From Chara braunii (taxonomy: Eukaryota > Streptophyta > Charophyceae > Charales > Characeae), in assembly GCA_003427395.1 (NCBI GenBank), contig BFEA01000026.1:3398605-3429575 (forward strand): DNA of 30,971 nucleotides, read 5' to 3'. Under the pieces are notes generated by a model. That model saw only the letters and a program-made list of their open reading frames with translations. It had not been told where the DNA came from and did no database searches. Of this stretch, positions 1 through 9,473 are shown in pieces (position 1 is the stretch's first letter; every line of letters begins with the position of its first letter). A program made the position numbers and the translations under genes.

Positions 1-460
1 TCGTCCGCAGCGTTCGACGCAGGGGACACCCGTTTGACGGCGTTTGTCGCGTTGGAGCGGTATGGCTCGCGCGGCAAATGAAGTGTGGCTGAACGCGAGT
101 ACCGTTTTTGTACCCGTTCGGACCGTTTCCCCTGCGTCACCACCGCAGCAGGCACCCCGCGAACTCCCTGCAGGACGCAAATGGGTTCGCGATTTTTTTT
201 TTTTTTCCAAAAAAAAAAAAAAAAAAAAAAGTGCATGGGGCGGTACCCGACAGCGGACACTACCACCCCACACTTTCAAAAAACCCCTACCCCCCCCCAA
301 ACGCGCGGAAACGCGGTTCGCGGACACCGTTCATTCGCGTCCAACGCGCATTTGAACGGGGATTGAACGTGAATTCAACGCGCGTTCAATTTTTCAACGC
401 GAAACCCGCGTTGAATCGATTTTCGGACACACAACCAATAAGTAAAATTGTATGAGGGTA
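1..460. repeat. GC-rich repeat edge with inverted motifs
   Basis: This is non-coding, CpG-rich DNA. GACGCAGGGGA (16-26) is matched by its exact reverse complement at 128-138, giving a possible 11-bp stem around a ~100-nt loop. From about 330 to 440 the words CGCGTTGAA and TTCAACGCG recur in both orientations. A similar word (CCGCGTTGAACCG) is seen near 30316-30328, so the two window edges may hold related repeats. The three overlapping plus-strand frames here all read through the homopolymers and look like chance. Confidence 0.4.
193..230. repeat. T14-CC-A22 homopolymer palindrome
   Basis: Fourteen T (193-206), two C, then 22 A (209-230). The tract is self-complementary and could form a hairpin. 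It may mark abutting poly(T) and poly(A) ends of two retroposons, but no retroposon body is recognisable on either side. Exact length is likely unreliable. Confidence 0.8.
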
Positions 461-701
461 TCTTCTACTCTGGTCAGTTGCATGAGTAAAACTCTTTGAG
501 AGTGTCTTTTGCTCTTGTCAATCGCACCTTCCTAATCTTTCCCTCTTCCCTTCTTCGCCGGACAGAGATGGATTGCACAAAGGTCTCCAATCCCCCACCT
601 TAACAATAGGATCACTTCTCAGCACGCTGTAGCAGCGGAGCAAGGTTGCAACTACCATTTTCTTCACCCTCCTCTCTATGTTTTGACAATATCTCAACGC
701 C
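461..701. other. Unannotated spacer
   Basis: I see no gene or repeat here. A minus-strand open frame crosses 518-931 but has no recognisable domain and runs across the boundary of the element fragment that starts at 702, so it is treated as chance. Confidence 0.5.
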
Positions 702-1560
702 CCATTGTCGAACATATCAGCTCCCCCCTTTTTCGCAAAAGGGCGAGAGCCCTCCCGACCAAGTCCCGCAGGAGTGAAAAAAAAAACAAAAGACAACTTA
801 GACAAGGCATAAGTAGTCTCACGAACCGTCGAGACGGACGCGGATGCTGTTGTTACCTTACCATCTAGCTGGGTGCGCCGACCGTGCCTCTCGCTATCCC
901 CTACGACAAGACAGGTTCCTGCAAGGCACAACTTTCATTCCCTAAGGGGTTGTCACCACCCTTAGGGGCGTATACCTACTGAGCTACTGACCCACGTACA
1001 AGAGCTTTTACATGCAATTGCAAATCAGCCGAGGGCATTTGCTTATTTGCTGCAGTATAGGTACTCGTGGTTAAACCGTCGTCCAAACCCTGACATCGTT
1101 CGTTCCTTAGGGCGCTAATCTCCTAAGTACAAAGTGAGTTCCAGTCGCCTAGGACGGCCTCAACAAAACGTGAAACCCACGAGCAAACCTAGTCCCTTAG
1201 CTACACAACTTTGAAAATTGTTTAATAATCTAAGACGATTAGGTCGATAGACCAAAACCAACATGACACCAATCGGCTAAGGTCAAATCGATGAATGTCA
1301 ACCTCGAGTGAGTTTGACTTGATGAGATGATTCATAGTTCGCCAGTGTTATTCATCCCAATCTTATATTGAGCAACAAAACCTAAGCGCCACTCTTTCTC
1401 ATGGTGGGACAATCCGTTGGGATATCGGATAGGCGTGTTGGATGTCGTACGTGATTTATAGGACCAGCGACATATTTTGATGGCCTTAGGTCCATTGTTG
1501 TTCCTGTAATGGGAACATACTGACATGACCCATACGTCGGGGTCCTAGGTTACGCCCTAC
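702..1560 (+). mobile_element. Copy 3: diverged 5' fragment of the large element
   Basis: This segment aligns in order with the first ~650 bp of copies 1 and 2. CCATTGTCGAACATATC (702 on) corresponds to their ACGTTGTCGAGCGCATC start. CCCGCAGGAGT (near 765) matches ACGCAGGAGT. The stretch around 890-1110, with CTCTCGC, CCCCTACGACA, CAATTGCAAATC and GAGGGC, follows the same order as 2325-2490. ATCGGATAGGCGT near 1422 matches 2770. It is clearly more diverged than copies 1 and 2 are from each other. The 3' limit is uncertain because similarity fades after about 1470. The TATA of the other copies is degenerate here (TTTATAGG near 1456). Confidence 0.6.
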
Positions 1561-2180
1561 GAAACCCTGCTTTTACAGGATCTGGGCTAGCTAATCATTC
1601 ATGTATGATGGTTAGTCGCAAAGATGTATTTCATCATCCCGTAGACCCTCCTCGAAAATAGAGTACCCTGCTAACTTGTTGAAGGAGGGGGGTAGCTGAG
1701 CCGTTGCCTCATTCACGACTTAGCCACTCAACATGCACTCCCAACACTCCCTTTGTTCCTGTGAGAGGAATATCCCTTCCTTAACCGCTGTTTTGCATGC
1801 ATTTTTTTCTCCGCCCACTCAGGTTCCCCTCAATGCCGAAGTATGATAGTGTCATCATCGGGATGATCCGAATACTGTCCATCCGGTTGGTGACCCAAAA
1901 TGTTTTGTTTTTTCTATTTCCCCCCCCGCCCCCCCCCCCCCCCCCGCCCTGCTCATTGTTGGGGTTGATACCTGGCGGCATCCCAGATCGGACACCCACA
2001 ATTTTTTTTTTTTTTTTTCCCCCCCCCCCCCCCCCCCCCCGTTCTGGCCATTGCCTTATGCCAACGGCTTTCTTCCTGCCCTCTTGTGGCACAACCACGA
2101 GCTGTTAATGTATGGGTCAAAGATTTGCCTGGTGTAATGTACCATTCTATTAGAGGAATGAAAAACTTGCATTCCTAATT
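1561..2180. other. Spacer with poly(C)/poly(T) tracts
   Basis: Non-coding. It holds a C-rich run at 1920-1949 broken by single G bases, then T17 (2002-2018) directly followed by C22 (2019-2040). The minus strand is therefore G-rich with long runs and could form G-quadruplexes. Just before copy 1, AGGAATG and CATTCCT (about 2153-2176) form a 7-bp inverted repeat. Open frames on both strands here are poly-Pro or poly-Gly artefacts. Confidence 0.6.
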
Positions 2181-2190
2181 GACGTTGTCG
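2181..2190 (+). repeat. 5' terminal inverted repeat, copy 1
   Basis: GACGTTGTCG pairs exactly with 9434-9443. Inward of it, GCGC also recurs near the right end, so the inverted match extends to about 14 bp with one mismatch. Confidence 0.7.
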
Positions 2191-2271
2191 AGCGCATCGG
2201 TCCGACACCGCACGTGGCAGCGTGGGACCCCCTCGGCCGCATCACGCAGGAGTTGGACCAACCTCATCATG

Positions 2272-2505
2272 AACATACAAATGGAGCTTCCGCAACCCGC
2301 TCCGGCCGAGTGCACCAGCCATCCCTCTCGCGAGCCCCTACGACAGGATAGGGCCTACGCGAGGGACAACTTACCTCCACCTTACGAGAGCTGTCACCTC
2401 CCTTCGGTGGGCGTATCCCCGCCGAGCTACCTGTCCACAGTACGAAAGCTAATCAGTTGCAATCGCAGAGCTGGACCAGACGAGGGCGTTTCTCGTTCGC
2501 TGTAG
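2272..2505 (+). other. Most conserved 5' block of the element
   Basis: By eye this stretch is almost 90% identical to 21340-21573, well above the rest of the element, and a reduced match exists in copy 3. It is open in the same frame in both long copies and ends at the same stop (a shared C-terminal GVSRSL). Differences between copies often change amino acids (P to T, A to T, T to A), and the upstream parts of the two frames do not match. The conservation therefore looks like DNA-level function, perhaps regulatory or end-binding, rather than protein coding. Confidence 0.45.
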
Positions 2506-2763
2506 CATAGGGGGTACACGCGGTAATACGCCTCTATCGGACCCGCAAACGAACCGACATCTTGGGGGGCTGAGGTCCTAAGCGCGGCCCGTCGTCGGTC
2601 GACTATGACGCATCCCACTCACCACGCGCACACCACTCTAACAACCAAAAAAAGAAAACACACACACATACGAACGCACAAAACGACACAACACGAACAA
2701 CGCGACACAAACAACGCGACAACGCTCGTAGCCCCTTGGTGACCATCCCATAACTCTTCGATG

Positions 2764-2850
2764 CGGAAATCGGATAGGCGTCGCGCACGAGACTTAGTAT
2801 AAAACCGCGCGGACGCAGGGCTAACTCATATCAGTTCGCGATGCAAGCAT
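2764..2850 (+). promoter_or_regulatory. TATA-containing promoter-like module, copy 1
   Basis: AGGCGTCGCGCACGAGACTTAG is followed by TATAAAA (2798-2804), then CCGCGCGGACGC, and about 30 bp on CTCATATC. The layout is kept at 21818-21900 and recurs in diverged form at 22365-22450. It resembles a Pol II core promoter with a start about 30 bp downstream. Transcription is inferred, not shown. Confidence 0.45.
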
Positions 2851-2927
2851 ACTCAAGCGGTCGCAATGATGACGTACTATGTAGTACCGATACTCAGGTG
2901 GTCCTCGCTAATCGTGGGGGTCGCGTT

Positions 2928-2943
2928 CGACACTCAAGTGTCG
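2928..2943. repeat. Conserved 7-bp hairpin, copy 1
   Basis: CGACACT-CA-AGTGTCG is a perfect stem. The identical hairpin followed by GCTGACACG occurs at 21980-21995 in copy 2. Confidence 0.6.
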
Positions 2944-3239
2944 GCTGACACGCGCCTTGAGGGTTAATCTCTCGACGCTGGACAACCGCCAAGCGCAGTT
3001 GAAGACCACACACCCTCTTCTGCACTCTGCACACAGTGGGGCAAATAGGCTCTGCACGGGGGCAGATTCCTTCCCTGCAGACTCTAGGGTTTGGGATGTC
3101 CTGGACAAGGACCTGGAATCCCGGCGCAGGACCAAGGTCCGACAATAAAAATTTCTAAGAAGCAAAGGATAAAAGGGGATCTCCCTTTTTTTCTCAAACC
3201 CATAATCTGTTTAACCCTTACGCGCGGTCCCAGTAGGCC

Positions 3240-3345
3240 GCATGAAACACTCGAGACATATATATACACATAAAACTTAGTTATATAGGACGATCACTTC
3301 TCACAGTCACAGTGGGACTCCTCTCAGCCATATATGTATGTAATC
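3240..3345 (+). promoter_or_regulatory. Second TATA-like module, copy 1
   Basis: TTATATAGG (3281-3289) is followed by GATCACTTCTCACAGTCACAGTG. Copy 2 has TATATAAG (22824-22831) followed by AATCACTTTTCACAATCACAGTG and a similar ATATGTATRYATGTRATCGC stretch. Position and spacing are conserved, so this could be a second promoter. The function is inferred. Confidence 0.3.
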
Positions 3346-3783
3346 GCGGACAGTCACATCCAGAATCCGAATCACAACTATACCTGCAATCACATCAAAG
3401 ATCCAACAAAAGTCCACGCACTACACGGGGTCAACTTCAACCATTCTCTATGCTCATACCCCTTGCTTTAGCCATACAAGTCTCACTCTACTGCAAGTCC
3501 CCAAAATAAATACTCAGTACTTTTGTTAAATGACCATTCAATAAAGTTCGGGTGAAAACACAATGAAACAGTTCAAAGACCAGGGCTAAAGCCTTTAGGT
3601 TGAGTGACAAGAGTGGATTGGAGTTGAATCGCAAGCCGACGAGTCGGTAACTGACATGTTATCAGTGATAATAGAAGATGATCCTCGTAGGATCAAGCTG
3701 AACTAGTCCAAGTCCTGAATCGAATGTCCAAGAAAGGCCTGTACCATAAGACAGGTCAATGCCCAGGCTAAATCATCAGCATA

Positions 3784-4114
3784 TAACAGTCATTTCGTCA
3801 AAACGGACATATTATATTTTTTGAACGAAATTAAAACTGTTTTTTTTTGCCAAAATCCGGTCGGAATTTTTTGCTCCTGGGGGTCCGACCCACTACATGT
3901 ATCTGGTCTATGGTTGAGACCAGATACTTTTTTTTTTTTTTTTTTTTTTTTTGTATCTGGTCTCAACCATAAACCAAATACATGTAGGGGGTCCGGCGTT
4001 CTGGGAACGCCGGACCCCCAGGAGCAAAAAATTCCGACCGGATTTTGGCAAAAAAAATCAATTTTGATTTCGTTCAAAAAATATAATATGTCCGTTTTGA
4101 CGAAATAACTGTTA
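3784..4114. mobile_element. Foldback MITE with TA flanks, nested in copy 1
   Basis: This 331-bp element has long terminal inverted repeats. It begins TAACAGTCATTTCGTCAAAA, and the right end is the reverse complement with one difference (C/T) in that stretch; the match continues through the first ~60 bp. TA lies on both sides (3782-3783 and 4115-4116), as expected for Tc1/mariner-type or Stowaway-like MITEs. The arms run on to a 25-nt poly(T) centre (3928-3952), so the whole unit can fold on itself. It has no counterpart in copy 2 near 23340. It has no coding capacity; the overlapping frames on both strands are palindrome artefacts. Confidence 0.8.
3987..4019. repeat. Nested perfect hairpin in the right MITE arm
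   Basis: GGGGGTCCGGCGTTC (3987-4001) pairs perfectly with 4005-4019 around loop TGG. The left arm lacks this 15-bp stem and retains only GGGGGTCCGAC, so the two arms of the MITE are asymmetric here. Confidence 0.85.
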
Positions 4115-4274
4115 TATGGGGGATAAACCTCCATAGCACATTCTCACTTAAAGTTATCTGCCAACTAAGTCTAAGCCTACCTCTAAGCCAGTGCCCAAAG
4201 CAAAGGTAGACTAATGACAGAATCTCCCCTATTCAGGGTGGATCGTCAAAATCGCCACCTGTCAAAATATAATA

Positions 4275-4620
4275 TAACTCCTCTTAATCAAGAAAATTTC
4301 GGCAGCGCTTCCCGTAGGAAAAGTGTCTTTTCATAATTTGTATCAGCCCGAATATGAAAACAAAAATAGTATTAGAGTTTTCAAAGTCCAATTTTGTCAA
4401 ACTCCCTGAATTAGCAAAAATTTGAGCAGCACTCCCTTTAGAAAATGAGACTTTTCAGATTTTTACTAAGTCAAGTATGAACTTTAGACAAGTTGAACTT
4501 TGAAGAGCCAAAAATTGACTAACTCCTTGGACTTGTAGAAATTTCGGCAGCGCTTCCCGTAGAGAAAGTAACTTACCAAAATTTATACAAGGCCAAGTAT
4601 AACAAAAGATCCCAAAAAAT
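4275..4620 (+). repeat. Tandem ~120-bp array, 3 units, copy 1
   Basis: Three diverged units start near 4295, 4415 and 4535. Each carries AAATTTCGGCAGCGCTTCCC or a variant, then GTAGRAAAAGT, then AAAATTTATAC and AAGTCAAGTATGAA-like words. The equivalent array in copy 2 (23510-24090) has five units. I associate the GGCAGCRCTTCCC type of word with LTR-retrotransposon noncoding repeats in plants, from memory and unverified. Confidence 0.6.
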
Positions 4621-4879
4621 GCGAGAATTGATCTAAGTAAAAAAACTTAGCTCAGAAAATGCAAGAATTGAAACTAACTCGTATGGCTCTAGCACGTGGC
4701 GAGCGACTAAAGCAACTATCTATCAAACCGAAACTCAGACCAAGTAGTAGCCTCACTCAGTCACATGCAGGCCAAACCACAAAGGTAAGTACTCTCACCA
4801 TCCCCAAGTCAACCTGAGCAAACAATAGTTCATGACCTCTCAATGATTTAACCCTTTATACCCAACTCACATAAGGCAT

Positions 4880-5750
4880 AGGTCAGGCCACCTGAACTTA
4901 CAGAGCGCGCCCAACTTAGTCAGGCCTAAAGTCAATATACCTAAACTTATAGAGCGTTCTGACTTAGCCAAATATACACAAACAGAGGACACGACTACTT
5001 TTCTCTTCTTTGGGCATATAACTAGACCACTCTAGTCGCCCTGAACTGTTTAAGATATATACATGTCTTCTCCTTTGCCTTCTAAGGCTGCATAGGACTG
5101 AACTAACTTAAGTCCAGCCTGCCCCAACTTACCATCAACTATATTCTTAGTTATACTCACTTCAAGTTGTGATAGGCTATAGATAGACCACCTAAACTTA
5201 TAGAACAGTCTGATTAGCTCGTTCTTAAATAGAATAGTCGTCAGACACTTCTATAAGTTTAGGGAGTCTGATTGCTTTGGAGGCTGGGATGTCCCCATAA
5301 GTTTGGGGAGACCCAGCGCTATAAATTGCATGGAGAGTCAGAACGCTCTATAAGTTTAGGTGTCCTCACTGCTCTGACTTGTGAGGGTTTGATTGCGGTT
5401 GATTTTCAGGAGTTCGGGGCGCTCTATAAGTTTAGGTACTCTGAGTTGCCTTGTTTCTTGGGTTTTCTTAAGTTTCTTTGTTTCTGAACGAGGGGGCAAA
5501 GTTGTTCTATAAGTTTAGGTGGCTCAGTCTCTTTCTGATTTATTTTGAGGAAATGAACTTGGCAAAGAGCAAACCCTTCTGTAAGTTCAGGGGATTTAAC
5601 TCAATGCCACTCACATGATGACTCAGAGATAAATGAACTTGGCAGAGAGTTAGATCCTTCTGTAAGTTCAGGGGGTCTGGCTCAAAGCCTCGCACCAATC
5701 AAAACCAAAGGAAACAGAGCACTAAGCCTCCCCAAACTTATGGGGACACC
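4880..5750. repeat. Spaced array of AAACTTATAG motif, copy 1
   Basis: A motif with consensus CACCTRAACTTAYAGARC recurs about eleven times, with variants such as CTCCCCAAACTTATGGGG. The first three units (near 4889, 4942 and 5187) read forward. Those at about 5250 to 5665 read as CTATAAGTTTAGG, the reverse complement. The last (near 5733) is forward again. The orientation switch coincides with the inverted segment 5239-5693. Confidence 0.7.
5239..5693 (-). other. Segment inverted relative to copy 2
   Basis: The sequence from CGTCAGAC (5239) to CCTCGCAC (about 5693) aligns with copy 2 only as reverse complement (25197 down to 24747). One example is GATTGCTTTGGAGGCTGGGA near 5269, which matches the complement of 25146-25165. 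The flanks on both sides (5155-5235 and 5705-5800) align in direct orientation. One copy has therefore undergone a clean ~455-bp inversion. Confidence 0.75.
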
Positions 5751-8700
5751 CCAACCTTAATGACCCAGTCAACCATCATGCAAACCAACCCTTCATCCTT
5801 CCTTCCCCCAGATACAGTTTCCTTTTAGCAATCTGATTTCGTTCAATCAACAAAACTGAAACTGAGTTGCACACACATTCTTTTATTTGATCTGATTTAG
5901 TGTCCCGAAAGTCAAACGAAAGTCAAAGTAAGGTTGCACACCATATACTCAGTCAGCGATGCAACGGGGACTACAGATAGGGGTTATACCTGGGTTTATA
6001 GAGGGGAAAGCAATGGTCACCTGTCAGTTCCCTGCCTCCAGAACTCCTCCTGAGTTTCGGCAGAGCCCCTGCAATCGGTGGGGCAACCTCCCACAAAGGC
6101 CTTGGCGCGGATTACGGGTTGCAGTCCCGCCTGCCGCCTTCCTCTCAGAACCAGGGGACTAGACTTAGAGCACGAAAGGCAGAAGGAGAAAGATCTTCAG
6201 ACTCTCAAATCCAAGGGGGGGGTGCTCTCAGACTCGCATGAGAGGACCTCAAAACCTGGATACGCCTGAGGGCCCCGCAATGGCGGCCAAGTAACACAGC
6301 TTGGTCAACCTGAAGTCAGCCCGCCAACCTCACTCTCTTGACGGACCCCTACCTCGTAGCAATAGAGCCAGCCAGTCGAAGTCAATCCCCGGACGAGTTC
6401 CCAATTCACAGCATTACCCTCCCTTTGTATACGCTAACCTCTCCTCCAAGTCACACCGTACGGTAGAAGGCACATTATATTAATCGACACTCGGATCTGC
6501 CTACGTAGTTGCCATGCCGCGACTTTACTCTGCTGTGGACGGCGCTGCCGTGGGGGAGATGGGCCTGTAGTTCGCACGACTTCCCTCTCGCTCCACAAGG
6601 AGCACAACACATTTTCAGCAGACGGTCATACAGGCTGACGGCCCATCTCCCCACCACTCCTAGCCACGGGAAGAACAGTACCTCGGCACACAGGTAAATG
6701 TTCGAGCGCAGCTCATCTGCGATCTCTGTTCCCCAACCTCGGCAGTCCTCCCTCCTGCCGGTAGGTCCTCAATCCTTGTGGCCTGCTCCTTTCGAGTGTT
6801 TAGCTTTAGCTAGGCACAATCAGAACGGAATTTTGGCTAGACCGCGGAGTCACGCAACCAAACGCCGCCCTCCCCGGCTTCCCCGTTGGCAGCCTGCGTA
6901 CCTTGGTACCTGCGGTTCGACTCTCGGTTTGTCCGAAATGACTGCTAATAGTCGCTTTCGCTTGGTTTGGTTGCGGCCTGCCCGTCTCTGCTCGACTTGG
7001 CCGCAATCAGCCCGTCCGTCTTCCCGTACCCCTCTCCTTCTCTTCTGTGCCTGTGCGTAGACCCCTACTCAGACTCGGGACTGCGCACAACAATTAAGTA
7101 TCGCTTGGCCTTCCTCAACCTCTACCTTCACTTGGCCCGCATCCTCCCCTCTTTCGTTCGCTTTCGAATGCACCTAGCGCAAGCCCGCGTCTAGGTTCAG
7201 TTGAACTCCTTCCCTCCATGGTTGCGCTCTCCGACACCACCCCGCACCATTTTTCGCACCCTGCCCTCAACTTACTAACTTTTTCCCAAATCCGACTTCA
7301 TAGTCGGACTCCTCCGCCTGTATCTACTCAAAAATGAGACACCACAGTCGTTTTATCCCCTTTCTCTTCCATAGCCCCACGCCGCCCATCTCCATGCTAA
7401 CCTGAAATCTACTTACTAACTCTCAAATCCAACCCTGCCGTTGGATTCGCAGCCCCTTGAAACCGCGAAAACGCATCCTCTCTCGCCCGATTTCATCAAG
7501 AATCGGGTGAGCTTCGTACCTTTCCCCGCTTCCTTTCTCCTTCGTTCCTCCGCCATAGCTTTGGCGCACTAATTTTTCTATTAACCCACTATTCAACTAA
7601 TCCTTTACTAAAACTAACTCCACAATCTACCTCGCCAATGCCGATAACCCCTACCCATCACCTTGCCCCGCTTATTTTCGTTAGGAAGCGGGCAGGATGT
7701 GATCTCTTTCTCTCCGTCAGCTTTAACAGCGGATGCACCTGGCACGGATTACGCGCCAGGTTCATTTGTTTTTCTCCACAGCCCCGCTGGTCCGCCCGCT
7801 ATTGCACAGCGCGGCTCGTCTCGCTCCGCCTCACAGCCCACTTCTACCGCGCCCTCTGTCCACTGTGCCACCTACCCGCTGCCGCCTGTTGTACCTGGCT
7901 GGCTCTCGTTGCACTCCGCATGCACCCGGATGCGCCCCCCGCCCCGATTCATCTATCCTTTCTCCGTGCGGCTTACCTACTCCGACTGCCGTTGACGTCC
8001 CGGTTCGTTCACTGCGGCGGTATCCTCCAGCCTCCGACCATCGCAGCCTCCGTCGTCGGCTTCACAAGGCTAGCGCAGCAAACCGACCGGGAAAAACAAT
8101 TGCTTTCCCTTTTATGCACGTCCCCCGCGGCGCGCAGGCCATACCGGCCTTCCCGTCGCCAGCCCCCAGCTTACCGGGCGGCCCGAGGGATTCGGCTTGC
8201 CCCGCGGCCTTTCACACTCCGAACCGCACCCTGCGCCACCCTCTCCTTGGTAGGGTCGTACGTGAACCTAGCCTCCTCCCGAGGCCAGGTTCGAACAGAA
8301 GTGCCGTGCCGAACCCCCCCTACATCGTTCCAATTTTAACGGATGTCCCGAAGGACCACGGTCGGGGTAATACCCCGCGGCCTACCGGAGCCTAGATGGC
8401 CCCTCTTCGGAACCTGCGTAGCCTGCGCAAGGCCGGGATAGCTGGTCATTCTCACAAAATCCCATCACCCAGGCCCGGCCTACGGGCCTGGACCCCAACA
8501 GTTCATGGGTGTGCCCACTGAGCTCGGCCCTTAGGCCCCGGGAGTAACCACGGCCCCGCGTCTCAAGGCAAAATGGGGCGCGGCCCCGACACAGCCACAA
8601 AAATAGTCTGTAATTGCGTTTCGGGCAGCCCACGAATTCCACACATCCCATGCGACCCCACCGCAGTCTCGCATCCCGCAAAGGGACCAAAAACAACACA

Positions 8701-9179
8701 CACAAGGGAAATAAAATAGACTAAAGGTACGTCGGGGAACCGCGGGGTCGCTGGCACCGCGCCAGCCCCGCGGATTGGGCCCTGCCGCCGCACCGATAAG
8801 CAAAACCGAGGGGAGATAGCCCCACAGGGCCCTCAACCCCTGAGACCCGCTGGCCTCGGTCCCCGACCCTCCATGGTAACAGTCCGCTGTCGTAACCTAT
8901 GGGGCTATGCCCAAGCGTGAGACCAGCGCCCGCAGAGTACCATACAAGGCAGTGCGGCGCGACGCTTTGGGCCAACAAACCGGCTGCGCGGCTCCCAGTG
9001 CCCGCGCCGGCTTGCTTATAGTGTGCCATAATTGCCCCGCGTGCCATCCTACGACACCCCCCCCCCCGCACGAAGTCGCGCCGTCGTTGCCGATGCCGTC
9101 GTCGGGGTCGTTCTCCGCACGCCCGCTCGACTCGGTCAAACTTACCAATCAACCGAAAATATCCCTTATTCCTGCTTAA

Positions 9180-9443
9180 TCAAATATAAATAAATATTAA
9201 TAATATTATTAAACAAAACGACCGATGTCCGTCCGACTTTATGATCCACAGCAGAAAAGAATCACGAGCGCCTTAAACCTGCGCGCCCACGCACTCTTTA
9301 CTCTAGTTAACCATCCAGTCAACGTAATTTACAGACGCAGCCGCGCCTAGCGCGGTATACTTAACTTTAAACCAAAACCATTTTCTGCCACTTGCATAAA
9401 ACAGGGTGGATACCCTTGTAAGGGTATTCGCGCCGACAACGTC
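9180..9443 (+). repeat. Conserved 3' terminal block, copy 1
   Basis: This block aligns well with 29110-29383. Shared words include CCAGTCAA, CGCGCC, GTATACT, CACTTGCA, GGATAC and ATTCGCGCCGACAACGT. It ends in CGACAACGTC, the inverted match to 2181-2190. Confidence 0.65.
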
Positions 9444-9459
9444 GAGGCAGATCAAAATG

Positions 9460-9473
9460 TGGTATCAAACACC
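9460..9473 (+). promoter_or_regulatory. Possible tRNA-Met-type primer binding site
   Basis: TGGTATCAAACACC begins with eight bases (TGGTATCA) identical to the usual plant primer binding site complementary to initiator tRNA-Met. It lies 17 bp after the terminal repeat of copy 1 and about 10 bp after a CA at 9448-9449. This would fit copy 1 being a 5' LTR. The later bases do not match, the spacing is longer than usual, and no gag follows, so it may be chance. Confidence 0.25.

Larger units (their letters stand above)
2181..9443 (+). mobile_element. Copy 1 of large noncoding TIR or LTR-like element
   Basis: This 7.26-kb unit is bounded by GACGTTGTCG (2181-2190) and its exact reverse complement CGACAACGTC (9434-9443). 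It aligns along its length with 21246-29383. Matching landmarks are the 5' block (2272-2505), the TATA module (2798), the CGACACTCAAGTGTCG hairpin (2928), a tandem array (about 4275-4620), the AAACTTATAG motif array (about 4880-5750), the block at 5940-6290, the GC-rich 6.7-9.1-kb part, and a conserved end (9180-9443). No transposase, integrase, RT or gag is recognisable. Open frames such as 7638-8339 are broken in copy 2. A MITE (3784-4114) is nested inside. The ends suggest either a nonautonomous TIR transposon or a giant LTR (TG at 2180-2181). No target-site duplication is evident. Confidence 0.75.

Noticed and set aside
518-931. 137-codon minus-strand frame
   Set aside because: No domain, and it crosses into the element fragment that begins at 702.
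1797-2108. Frames with poly-Pro or poly-Gly on both strands
   Set aside because: Produced by the C and T homopolymers; both strands are open over the same bases.
2179-2505. Conserved protein at the start of the element in both copies
   Set aside because: The last ~74 codons align with a common stop, but the N-terminal parts do not match and differences frequently change residues. Reported as a conserved DNA block instead.
3790-4134. Overlapping 114- and 95-codon frames with near-identical ends
   Set aside because: They are the two strands of the palindromic MITE, not proteins.
7638-8339. 233-codon plus-strand open frame in copy 1 (with an overlapping 220-codon frame)
   Set aside because: GC- and Pro/Ala/Arg-rich, no recognisable domain, open in two frames at once, and the aligned part of copy 2 (about 27430-28000) is broken. 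Composition explains it.
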